Of a stretch of DNA of 64,000 nt, positions 48,590 through 55,941 are shown one piece after another. The translations under genes and the position numbers were made by a program. The stretch is taken from assembly GCA_946481275.1 (NCBI GenBank), contig CAMLMV010000035.1:6864-70863 (forward strand), written 5' to 3'. The DNA comes from an uncultured Massilia sp. GTDB taxonomy: Bacteria; Pseudomonadota; Gammaproteobacteria; Burkholderiales; Burkholderiaceae. How positions within the stretch are numbered: position 1 is the first letter of the stretch; every line of letters begins with the position of its first letter. The notes under the pieces were generated by a model. The model was given only the letters and a program-made list of their open reading frames with translations, was not told the DNA's origin and did no database searches.

Positions 48590-48849
48590 TCACCGCTTGT
48601 CCAGCCGGCGCGCGACCCGGGTCCCCGTCAGCTGGATCACCTGCACGAGGGCGACGACAACGGCGACGGTAAACACCATGATGTCCGTCTCTGCACCGCG
48701 GCGTACGAGGGAAAACTGATGGCGAGGACCGTGAGCGCCAGCACGAGGCCGGAGCGGGCTTCCACGAGCAGGGCGCGCGTCGCCCCGGCGTCGAGGGAGG
48801 GACCGGGACCGCAGGATGTGGTCACATGGTCGATGCGGATGATGCTCAT
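48590..48849 (-). pseudogene. Remnant of a MetN/MetI-type ABC transporter
   Basis: An ATG at 48849 overlaps the stop of the upstream gene (ATGA) and opens a frame beginning MSIIRIDHVTTSCGPGPS, reminiscent of the start of an ABC ATPase such as MetN. After about 45 codons the meaningful frame shifts: near the end, another frame reads ETDIMVFTVAVVVALVQVIQ and ends ARRLDKR at a TGA (48590-48592), which is like the C-terminus of a MetI-type permease. The middle is missing, so this appears to be a large deletion joining the start of one gene to the end of the next. The N-terminal assignment is weak, the C-terminal one better. Confidence 0.5.
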
Positions 48850-49892
48850 GACGCGCTCCGTCGCGCGCGCGCGGTCGGTTCCGGCAGCGTGCCGTCGAGG
48901 GCGTGGCGGCCGATGTCGATGGCGGCCTTGTGCGCGACGGCCTTCGCTTCGGCGACCGCCACGGCTACGTCGCTCCGTTCGCGCCGCGTCAGGTGGGGAC
49001 CGCGCGCAAAGGCGTCGTCCAGTCCGGAAGCGGCGGCGTGGGCGACGTCGAGGCTGGCCGCGTGCCACGGCTGCGCTTCGCCGCGGAGGTACCCGGGCGC
49101 CGCCTCCAGTGCGCCTTCCGCCAGGCCGAGGTACACGTTCGCGAGGAGCAGTTGCGCAACCTGGGCACGCAAGGCCGCCTGGGGCGTGGCCCCCCGCCCG
49201 GCCGCTTGCAGCACGTCGTCTTCCCTGAGCCGGACATGCGTGAACGAGACGGTGCCGCTGTGCGCCTGGCGCAGGCCGAACGCGTCCCAGCCGGCATGGA
49301 CGGACACGCCATCCCGCCGCGTGGGCAGCACGGCGACGAGCGAGCCGCGCGCGAGCGGGTCCCAGGCGCAGACGGTGAGCCAGTCCAGCCCGGCCGAGCC
49401 GGACGCGAATCCCTTGACGCCGTCCAGCACGTAGCCGCCGGCCGTCGGCCTGGCGACGAGGCGTTTGTCGAGCGGGTTCAGCGCGTCGCCCCAGAACACG
49501 TCGTGCTCGATGGTCTCGAAGAGCAGCCGGCGCTGTTGGCGCGCATTCCCGGCCAGGCGGATCCCGGCGATCTGGAGGTGGTGGAGCCCGAGGAGGTGGG
49601 CGAGGGCGCTGTCGGCGCGCGCGACGATGCGCACGACGTCGGCGATCGTCTTCCAGCTGGCGCCCAGGCCGCCGTATTCGCGCGGCACGGACAGGGGCAG
49701 CAGGCCGGAGGCGCGGATCCACTGCCGCGCGCGCGCCGCGTGTCCGCCACGGTGGCCGCGCTCGACGGCCGTGGGGGCGAGGCGCGCCGCCAGGAAGTGG
49801 GCGGCGGCAATGGGGTCAAACGGGTCGGAGGCCGGGGCCCGGTGGGCGCGGCCGTCCGACGATGCGGGAACTGGGTGCAGTGCAAGATGCAT
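48846..49892 (-). CDS. SfnB/DszC-like acyl-CoA dehydrogenase-fold protein, internally deleted
   Basis: A 348-residue flavin-dependent oxidoreductase of the SfnB sulfur-acquisition type (IRASGLLPLSVPREYGGLGA, DGVKGFASGSAGLDWL, ATPQAALRAQVAQLLLANVYLG). Family members are, from memory, about 400 residues. Here the C-terminus jumps from EAKAVAHKAAI straight to DIGRHALDGTLPEPT, the usual end, skipping about 45 residues that normally contain the RTHTLHDP-like active-site segment. Probably inactive. Members use reduced flavin to desulfonate or oxidise organosulfur compounds. It adjoins the ABC remnant, consistent with a decaying sulfur-uptake locus. Confidence 0.7.
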   Translation of the reverse strand: MHLALHPVPASSDGRAHRAPASDPFDPIAAAHFLAARLAPTAVERGHRGGHAARARQWIRASGLLPLSVPREYGGLGASWKTIADVVRIVARADSALAHLLGLHHLQIAGIRLAGNARQQRRLLFETIEHDVFWGDALNPLDKRLVARPTAGGYVLDGVKGFASGSAGLDWLTVCAWDPLARGSLVAVLPTRRDGVSVHAGWDAFGLRQAHSGTVSFTHVRLREDDVLQAAGRGATPQAALRAQVAQLLLANVYLGLAEGALEAAPGYLRGEAQPWHAASLDVAHAAASGLDDAFARGPHLTRRERSDVAVAVAEAKAVAHKAAIDIGRHALDGTLPEPTARARRSAS

Positions 49893-50019
49893 GGTCGATA
49901 TCCTTCAGCAAAGTCGTCCCAGTATTGCAAACGGGGGACCCGGCGTGAACGAAGATATTCGCCGTTCGATATGTGACGAACGTTAAAACGAAAAGCGACT
50001 ATGTATCTGAGCGTTCGCG

Positions 50020-50646
50020 TCAGCGCGACACGATCAGGCGCAGGCCGAGCGCGATGAAGATGGTGCCGGCGACACGGTCGAGCCACTGCCCGGCCTTGGG
50101 ACGGCGCGCCAGCCACTGGCCGATGGCGCCGGAAAAGAAGCCGAGCAGGCCGAACAGCACGACGGCCTGCAGCGTGAACGTGAGGCCCAGCAGCGCCGTC
50201 TGCAGGTTGGCGTCGCCCCGCTGCGCGACGACGAACTGGGGCAGGAACGACAGGAAGAACAGGGCGACCTTCGGATTGATGGCGTTCGCGACGAGGCCCT
50301 TGAAGAACAGCGTGCGGGCCGGATCGGCGGCGGCGTGCGCGGTATCGACACGGGCGCCGCCCCGGCTGCGGATGGCGTGCCAGCCCATCCATGCGAGATA
50401 CAGGCCGCCGCACACCTTGAGCGTCGTGAACGCGAGCGGCGACGCGGCGATGAGGGCGGAGACGCCCACGACGGCCAGCAGCGTGTGCGACAGGCACCCG
50501 AACGCGCACCCGAGGCCGAACGCGATGCCGCGCACCCGGCCCTTGGCCACCCCCACGCTCAATACCATCATGTTGTCCGGCCCCGGCGACAGCGTGAGCA
50601 GGATCGCGGCGGCGAGGAAGGCGAAGAACTGGTCGGGAGTCAGCAT
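50020..50646 (-). CDS. LysE/RhtB-family amino-acid exporter
   Basis: A 208-residue inner-membrane protein with about six helices and family motifs LLTLSPGPDNMMVLSVGVAKG, GLYLAWMGWHAIRS and NAINPKVALFFLSFLPQFV. It likely exports a neutral amino acid or homoserine lactone-like compound; the substrate is unknown. Confidence 0.87.
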   Translation of the reverse strand: MLTPDQFFAFLAAAILLTLSPGPDNMMVLSVGVAKGRVRGIAFGLGCAFGCLSHTLLAVVGVSALIAASPLAFTTLKVCGGLYLAWMGWHAIRSRGGARVDTAHAAADPARTLFFKGLVANAINPKVALFFLSFLPQFVVAQRGDANLQTALLGLTFTLQAVVLFGLLGFFSGAIGQWLARRPKAGQWLDRVAGTIFIALGLRLIVSR

Positions 50647-51030
50647 GGGCGGTCCTTTATCGAAATGGGAATGTTACCTTGCAGAAGAGGAATGCACCAG
50701 CTTGCCGGTTTCCCGTTCCGAAATAATTGGTGATGATTGCACGGGTTTTATATCGTAAAAATGCGTAATGAAGTCCGGTTTTTATGGAACATGAATGGAT
50801 TATGTCGGATGCATGATTCCAGGATCGCGAGAATAATCACGATGGCGAATTTCATGATGACTGTTATTCGATTTAACATTGTCGACAGGCGTGCGGCTAA
50901 TTAGGATGGGCACCGCCAGAATGAATGGAAAGGCTTGTCCCGACGGGTTTCATTTCATTTTTTGGCCATGATGTTTTTCATTGAACGCGCTTCTCGAATC
51001 AAATTAACCAACCTTTAGAGATATACGCAT
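50647..51030. other. AT-rich intergenic stretch
   Basis: A 384-base gap with visibly lower GC than the rest of the window and stretches such as ATTTCATTTTTTGG. No open frame with a ribosome-binding site, no repeat and no clear hairpin terminator was seen; the last bases hold the leader of the gene at 51031. Confidence 0.5.
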
Positions 51031-51330
51031 ATGAAAATTTCTTCCAAGATGTTCAAATATGTCGCCCTCGCCGGTGCAATCCTCATGTCGGCCGCGTACG
51101 CCAGCGATCTGGATAATATGTGCAGCGCAAACTGCTCGGCCATCGCGCAGCGCACATCGGACTCGGCCAAACAATCCATTGCCCAGCAGATGAACGAAAG
51201 CTGCGCCCAGATCTCTGATCCGGCAGGCAAATCGCAATGCTACGCTGCCGTTCCGACCGTGGTGAACCAACGTGGTATGGAGATCTATACCTCCGTGTAC
51301 AATTCGTGCATGACTTCCTGCCGTGGATAA
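51031..51330 (+). CDS. Small cysteine-rich secreted protein
   Basis: A 99-residue protein with a signal peptide (cleavage near AYA-S, about 23) and a 76-residue mature part. Six Cys occur: a CSANC pair near the mature N-terminus, two single Cys in the middle (ESCAQ, SQCYA) and CMTSC near the C-terminus. The twin C-x3-C pairs suggest a helical hairpin held by disulfides. Gene and surroundings are less GC-rich and use different codons from neighbours, so recent acquisition is likely. No family recognised. An unrelated long frame on the opposite strand is considered a shadow. Confidence 0.65.
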   Translation: MKISSKMFKYVALAGAILMSAAYASDLDNMCSANCSAIAQRTSDSAKQSIAQQMNESCAQISDPAGKSQCYAAVPTVVNQRGMEIYTSVYNSCMTSCRG

Positions 51331-51401
51331 TCGGTCCCGTTTGGTGGACCAACTCGTGCTCAATACTTCCCTGTAGCGTTGCGCGAGCGATCCGCGATCC
51401 A

Positions 51402-51417
51402 GCGCAATGTATTGCGC
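51402..51417. repeat. Inverted repeat GCGCAAT-GT-ATTGCGC
   Basis: A perfect 7-2-7 inverted repeat in the gap between the small secreted protein and the TPR protein. It resembles an operator more than a terminator (no T-run). Confidence 0.5.
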
Positions 51418-51565
51418 ATTGAGCGGCGCCGGCTGGTCGTTACCGCGTCCGTACGGCACGCGTGACACGGCTGGCTGGTATTTGCCGTCCTGTTCTTCCG
51501 GACCTGTCGAGATACCTGGAATGACACGATTTCTCCCCGGTCGACATCCATTGCCGAGGCTCGCA

Positions 51566-53239
51566 ATGCCTGGTTTTTCCGTAAAGCGGGCCGCCGTGTT
51601 CGCCCTGGCTTGCGCCGCCGCGCTGGCGGGCGGCGCCGGCGCGGCGCCGGCGAACGAGCCGCAAAGCATCGTCGTCACCGGCCAGCGCGCCATGTCGTCG
51701 TGGGTACGGGCCGAGAGCGCCCATGTCGCCGTCCTGTCGGATGCGCCGCGCGAAGACGTCGCCCGGCTCGTCGAACACCTCGAGCGCCTCGACGCCCTGC
51801 TGCGTGCTTACACGGCGGGCTACCGCGTCACGGCCACCGGTCCGGCGGCGCGGACGAACGTCGTCTACCTGGACAGTTTCAACGCGCTTCGGCGGCTGCG
51901 GCCGGAGCTCTCGCCGTTTCTCGTCTCGCGGACCACCGACTGCCGGGGCACCACCCAAAGCTTCTTCATGCACACGCAGCCGTTGCCTGTGGTGGAAGAC
52001 GACAGGCTCGCGGTGGCGCCGCTGCACAGGGGGCTCGCCTGGCTGTCGAAGGCATACGCGCGCGACTTCCTGTTACGGCATACGGACGTGCGCGCCCCCC
52101 TGGGCTGGGTCGAAGGTTTCTCGACGTATTTCTCGAGCGTGATGTTCGGCACGCGGCAGATGGTGGTCGGGCGCATGCCGGCCGAAGTCGCCGACTTTTT
52201 CCAGATCAGCGACGGGGGCGCCGAGTACCGGCTCGAGTACAGCGACGTCCTGGCCAGCGATCCTTTCAGGAATGTCCTCTACTGGGAGAACCAGAGGACT
52301 GCCGCCAGCGAATTCCAGGCCAAGGCGTGGGCCCTGGCGCACTACATTCTCGGCGAGGCGGGGCGGCGCCAGCGCCTCGGTGTGTTCCTCAACGCGGTCC
52401 ACCGGGGCGGCGATGGGGCCGCCGCACTGCGCGACGCGTTCGGGCTGGACGTGGACGATGCCGGGATGGCGCTGTGGCGCTATCGCCTGCGGGCGGCCAG
52501 GGTGCTGCGCGTCGAGATGCCGGCCCAGATGCGGGTGCCGCCGGAGATCGCGTGGACGACGGTATCGGCCGCGGCGGGCGGCTTCGTGCTGGCCGATGCC
52601 GTGCTCAAGGGCTGTCTGCCGCGGGCACGCGGCGAAAGCCTGCTGCGCACGCTGGACGAGGACGCGGCCAGGGTGCCGAACGTCGATGCCGGCCAGCTGG
52701 CGCTGAGCCGCGCGCGCGTCGGCTATGGCGATCCCGCGGCGGCGCTGCCCTGGCTGCGGGAGGCCGCGCACCGGCCCGACGCCGGTGCCGACGTGCTGGT
52801 GCTGCTGGCGCGGGCCGACCTCAAGCTGGCCGCGCGGGCGGACGCGGCGGCGCGCGCCGCCTATCTCGACGATGCCCGCGCCAGTCTCGCGCGGGCGCGG
52901 GAACGCGAACCCGCCTCGGGCGCCGTCGCGCTGGCCGGGCTCGAATTGTCCCTGCTGGCGGACGGCGTTCCGAGCCGCGAGGCGCTGGACGGCGTGCTCG
53001 CGGCCTGGAACGCGTCCCACGATTCGCCGTCGCTGGCGTGGGCCGCCGCGCTGGCCTGGTGCTACCTCGGCGATGCGGCGAAGGCCGGACACGTGCTGCG
53101 CATGCTGGCGAACGACGGCCTCGCGCCGCGGTTCGCGGCATGGGCCGTCGCGTTCCAGCGCCGCCTCGACGCCGGCCTCGCGCCGGCCGCCATCGCGGAC
53201 GAAATGCGTCGGAACCCCGACGACGACGAGGCCGGGTAG
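51566..53239 (+). CDS. Secreted pseudo-gluzincin (DUF1570-like) protein with TPR region
   Basis: A 557-residue exported protein from ATG 51566 (CCGAGG upstream; longer in-frame versions possible). Signal peptide about 1-28. It continues with WVRAESAHVAVLSDAPREDV, typical of DUF1570-like peptidase relatives, and later APLGWVEGFSTYFSSV, the expected glutamate-zincin second motif. At the HEYxH position, however, it reads KAYAR (162-166), so the zinc site is lost. Residues about 300-550 are helical TPR-like repeats. Probably a non-enzymatic binding protein of the envelope. Confidence 0.6.
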   Translation: MPGFSVKRAAVFALACAAALAGGAGAAPANEPQSIVVTGQRAMSSWVRAESAHVAVLSDAPREDVARLVEHLERLDALLRAYTAGYRVTATGPAARTNVVYLDSFNALRRLRPELSPFLVSRTTDCRGTTQSFFMHTQPLPVVEDDRLAVAPLHRGLAWLSKAYARDFLLRHTDVRAPLGWVEGFSTYFSSVMFGTRQMVVGRMPAEVADFFQISDGGAEYRLEYSDVLASDPFRNVLYWENQRTAASEFQAKAWALAHYILGEAGRRQRLGVFLNAVHRGGDGAAALRDAFGLDVDDAGMALWRYRLRAARVLRVEMPAQMRVPPEIAWTTVSAAAGGFVLADAVLKGCLPRARGESLLRTLDEDAARVPNVDAGQLALSRARVGYGDPAAALPWLREAAHRPDAGADVLVLLARADLKLAARADAAARAAYLDDARASLARAREREPASGAVALAGLELSLLADGVPSREALDGVLAAWNASHDSPSLAWAAALAWCYLGDAAKAGHVLRMLANDGLAPRFAAWAVAFQRRLDAGLAPAAIADEMRRNPDDDEAG

Positions 53240-53275
53240 GCGCGTGCCGCGGCCTTGGTGTAAAGTGCGGTTCCT

Positions 53276-54118
53276 ATGTCCAGTCACAAGCATCAGCAAC
53301 CCCTGCGCAATGCGTTCGAACGCGTCCTCAACGCGGCCCTGATGAAGGGCCTGCTGGCCGGGATCAGCTACCGGCTCGGCGGGCTGGGTCGCGTACGGGT
53401 GACGCGCCGGGACGTCGACGTGGGGCCGGGGCGGCTGGCGCAGCCGCTGCGCATCGGTTTCGCGTCCGATTTCCACGCGGGTCCGACGACGCATCCCGCG
53501 CTGTTCGACGACCTGCTGGCGGCGATCCGCGCGGAAGCGCCGGACGTGCTGCTGCTGGGCGGCGACTACGTGTGCTTCGATGCGGAGAACGTGGCCGCGC
53601 TGGCGGACTTTTTCGCGGGCGCGCGGGCGCCGCTCGGCACCTATGCCGTCGTCGGCAACCACGACACGTGGAACGGCCGCGCCGTGATCGAGGACGCGCT
53701 GCGCGCGGGCGGCGTCGAGGTGCTCGTGAACAGGAGTGTCGCGTTGCCGGCGCCGTACGCCGACGTCAGCGTGTGCGGCATCGACGATCCGTGGACGGGC
53801 GCGCCGTCCGCCAGCGCCACGTTCGCCGGGGCGGGTGCGATCCGGATCTACCTGACGCATTCCCCCGACGGGCTGTACCGCCTGGAAGGCCAGCGCTTCG
53901 ACGTCGCCTTCGCAGGGCATACCCACGGCGGCCAGATCGCGCTGCCGGACGGTGCGCCGCTGTTCCGTCCGAGCGGCCCATGTTCGCGCGATTTCTGCTA
54001 CGGCCGCTACGACCAGCCCGGCAACGGCCCGCTCATCGTCAGCCGCGGCATCGGCTGTTCCGGCATCCCGGTGCGGCTGAATGCCGATCCGGAACTCCTC
54101 GTTTGCACGCTGCGCTAG
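53276..54118 (+). CDS. Metallophosphoesterase (YaeI-like)
   Basis: A 280-residue protein with all calcineurin-type blocks in order: DFHAGP, GGDYV, GNHDTW, THSPD and GHTHGG. These hold the dinuclear metal. Related proteins hydrolyse phosphodiesters such as UDP-diacylglucosamine or cyclic dinucleotides; the substrate here is open. No transmembrane anchor is evident beyond a weakly hydrophobic N-terminus. Confidence 0.87.
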   Translation: MSSHKHQQPLRNAFERVLNAALMKGLLAGISYRLGGLGRVRVTRRDVDVGPGRLAQPLRIGFASDFHAGPTTHPALFDDLLAAIRAEAPDVLLLGGDYVCFDAENVAALADFFAGARAPLGTYAVVGNHDTWNGRAVIEDALRAGGVEVLVNRSVALPAPYADVSVCGIDDPWTGAPSASATFAGAGAIRIYLTHSPDGLYRLEGQRFDVAFAGHTHGGQIALPDGAPLFRPSGPCSRDFCYGRYDQPGNGPLIVSRGIGCSGIPVRLNADPELLVCTLR

Positions 54119-54180
54119 GCATTCCCGACCGATTTTTGCGGTTTCCCAGCTTCGCCACCTTGAAATATTGAGTATTTCCT

Positions 54181-54209
54181 TTGATTCTGGATAACAGAAT
54201 GGCGATAAT
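54181..54209 (+). promoter_or_regulatory. Promoter of the amino-acid permease gene
   Basis: TTGATT (54181-54186), a 17-base spacer and GATAAT (54204-54209): 4/6 and 5/6 matches with ideal spacing. It predicts a leader of about 160 bases. Confidence 0.55.
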
Positions 54210-54221
54210 GTGACGCCGCCA

Positions 54222-54255
54222 GACTGGCGACCGGCATTGTTCTTGCATGCCAGTC
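54222..54255 (+). promoter_or_regulatory. Structured leader of the permease mRNA
   Basis: Stem GACTGGC/GCCAGTC (54222-54228 with 54249-54255) competes with an inner GGCAT/ATGCC pairing. It lies at the expected 5' end of the transcript. Confidence 0.35.
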
Positions 54256-54293
54256 CGGGCGGTCCGAGCCCAGGAGGAGACCCCCTTCGGCGT

Positions 54294-54377
54294 ATGTATG
54301 TGCAGGTTATCGCCTGCCCGCCGCGCATAACAATCAGGGACCGGGATCTATCTACTATCGATTGGAGAAAGCAGTGA
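54294..54377 (+). CDS. Possible 27-residue leader peptide overlapping the permease start
   Basis: ATG 54294 opens a 27-codon frame ending at TGA 54375-54377, which overlaps the permease GTG (GTGA). AGGAGGAG at 54272-54279 is the nearest ribosome-binding site but is about 14 bases away, longer than usual. It may couple permease translation to that of the leader, or be chance. Confidence 0.25.
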   Translation: MYVQVIACPPRITIRDRDLSTIDWRKQ

Positions 54378-55777
54378 GTCTTTTCAGAACCAAGAATCTC
54401 GACAACATGGTCGCAGCCTCCCGTACCCCGGGCGGGCTGAAGAAAGTGCTGGGGCCAACCGACCTCATCCTCATGGGCATCGGGGCGATCGTCGGCACCG
54501 GTATCTTCGTGCTGACCGGTACCGGCGCTTTGACGGCCGGTCCGGCGCTGACGGTGTCGTTCATCGTCGCCGCCATCGCATGCGGCTTCGCGGCCATGTG
54601 TTACGCGGAGTTCGCGTCGACCGTGCCGATCGCCGGTTCGATCTACACCTACAGCTACGTCGTCCTCGGCGAACTCGTCGCCTGGATGATCGGCTGGGAC
54701 CTTCTGCTCGAATACGGGCTGGCGACGTCGGCGGTGGCCGTCGGCTGGTCCGGCTATTTCCAGTCGCTGATGAGCGGCTTCGGCATCACCATTCCGGAAA
54801 TCCTGTCCGCCGCGCCGGGCGCGGTGCCGGGCGTGCACAGCGTGATGAACCTGCCGGCGCTGGTCATCATGCTGGTACTGACCGCGATGCTGTCGTACGG
54901 CGTGCGCGAATCGGCCCGCGTCAACAACGTCATGGTCGTCATCAAGATGGTCGTCGTGCTGCTGTTCATCGCCGTCGGCTTCAAGCACGTCACGCCGGCC
55001 AACTGGCATCCGTTCGCACCGTTCGGCGGCACGGGCATCATGAGCGCCGCCGCCGTCGTGTTCTTCGCGTTCATCGGCTTCGACGCCGTCACGTCGGCCG
55101 CCGAGGAAGTCAAGCGTCCGGAACGCGACCTCCCGATCGGCATCATCGGTTCGCTGACCATCTGCACGATCCTGTACGTGATCGTCGCCGCCATCATGAC
55201 CGGCATCGTCCCGTTCCAGATGTTCAAGGGCATCGACCACCCGGTGTCGCTGGCCCTGCAGCACGCGGGCGAAAACTGGTTCGCCGGCTGGATCGACCTG
55301 GGCGCGATCCTGGGCATGACCACCGTGATCCTCGTCATGGCCTATGGCCAGACCCGCATCATCTACGCCATGTCGCGCGACGGCCTGCTGCCGGCCAGGC
55401 TGTCGACCGTGCACCCGAAATTCGGCACCCCGTTCTTCGCGACGTGGGTGGTCGGCATCCTGTTCGGCCTGATCGCCGCCTTCGTCCCGCTGAACGTGCT
55501 GGCCGAACTCGTCAACATCGGCACGCTGGCTGCCTTCTGCCTCGTCTCCGTCGCCGTGATCGTCCTGCGCAAGAAGCGCCCGGACCTGAAGCGCGCGTTC
55601 CGCTGCCCGGGTGTGCCCATCGTGCCGGGCATCGCCGTCGTGTTCTGCCTGGCGCTGATGTCGTTCCTGTCCGCGATCACGTGGGTGGCGTTCATCATCT
55701 GGCTGGCGCTGGGCCTGCTGGTGTATTTCGGCTATGCCCGTTCGCGTTCGCTGCTGAACGGCGCGACGCAGTCGTAA
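54374..55777 (+). CDS. APC-family amino-acid permease (cationic amino-acid transporter type)
   Basis: A 467-residue, 12-helix inner-membrane transporter. GTG 54374 is chosen because GGAGAAA ends just before it; TTG 54362 is an alternative. The helix-1 glycine loop GIGAIVGTGIFVLTGTGA and FFAFIGFDAVTSAAEEVKRPERDLP are typical of the CAT/YfnA branch. It likely imports a basic or other amino acid, which may be relevant to the cyanophycin gene downstream (Arg and Asp are its building blocks). A terminator separates it from that pair. Confidence 0.87.
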   Translation: MSLFRTKNLDNMVAASRTPGGLKKVLGPTDLILMGIGAIVGTGIFVLTGTGALTAGPALTVSFIVAAIACGFAAMCYAEFASTVPIAGSIYTYSYVVLGELVAWMIGWDLLLEYGLATSAVAVGWSGYFQSLMSGFGITIPEILSAAPGAVPGVHSVMNLPALVIMLVLTAMLSYGVRESARVNNVMVVIKMVVVLLFIAVGFKHVTPANWHPFAPFGGTGIMSAAAVVFFAFIGFDAVTSAAEEVKRPERDLPIGIIGSLTICTILYVIVAAIMTGIVPFQMFKGIDHPVSLALQHAGENWFAGWIDLGAILGMTTVILVMAYGQTRIIYAMSRDGLLPARLSTVHPKFGTPFFATWVVGILFGLIAAFVPLNVLAELVNIGTLAAFCLVSVAVIVLRKKRPDLKRAFRCPGVPIVPGIAVVFCLALMSFLSAITWVAFIIWLALGLLVYFGYARSRSLLNGATQS

Positions 55778-55795
55778 TCCGCTGTCTGCGTTCTG

Positions 55796-55825
55796 AAAGC
55801 GGCGCTGCGGCGCCGCTTTTCTTTT
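55796..55825 (+). terminator. Rho-independent terminator after the permease gene
   Basis: A perfect ten-pair stem AAAGCGGCGC/GCGCCGCTTT with a four-base loop, followed by a T-rich run. Confidence 0.88.
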
Positions 55826-55941
55826 GGGCAACGATACAATTTTTGTAATCCTCGTCCGACATTCTGGAGGGAAGCGTACCGATTACGCCAACAGGGCAGG
55901 GTCCGCATAATCTTGGTAGAACATTTACCAAAAGATTTGTT

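Noticed and set aside
51004..51693. A 229-codon minus-strand frame across the small secreted protein
   Set aside because: It covers both the small gene and the start of the TPR gene, has no ribosome-binding site and no family resemblance; the plus-strand gene has a clear signal peptide and Cys pattern.
54255..54285. GGTCCGAG in the permease leader, reminiscent of the ykkC (guanidine/ppGpp/PRPP) riboswitch core
   Set aside because: The other conserved blocks of that class (a GGGTTCCG-like 5' part and the ACACGG / GCCCGGG-type 3' parts) were not found.
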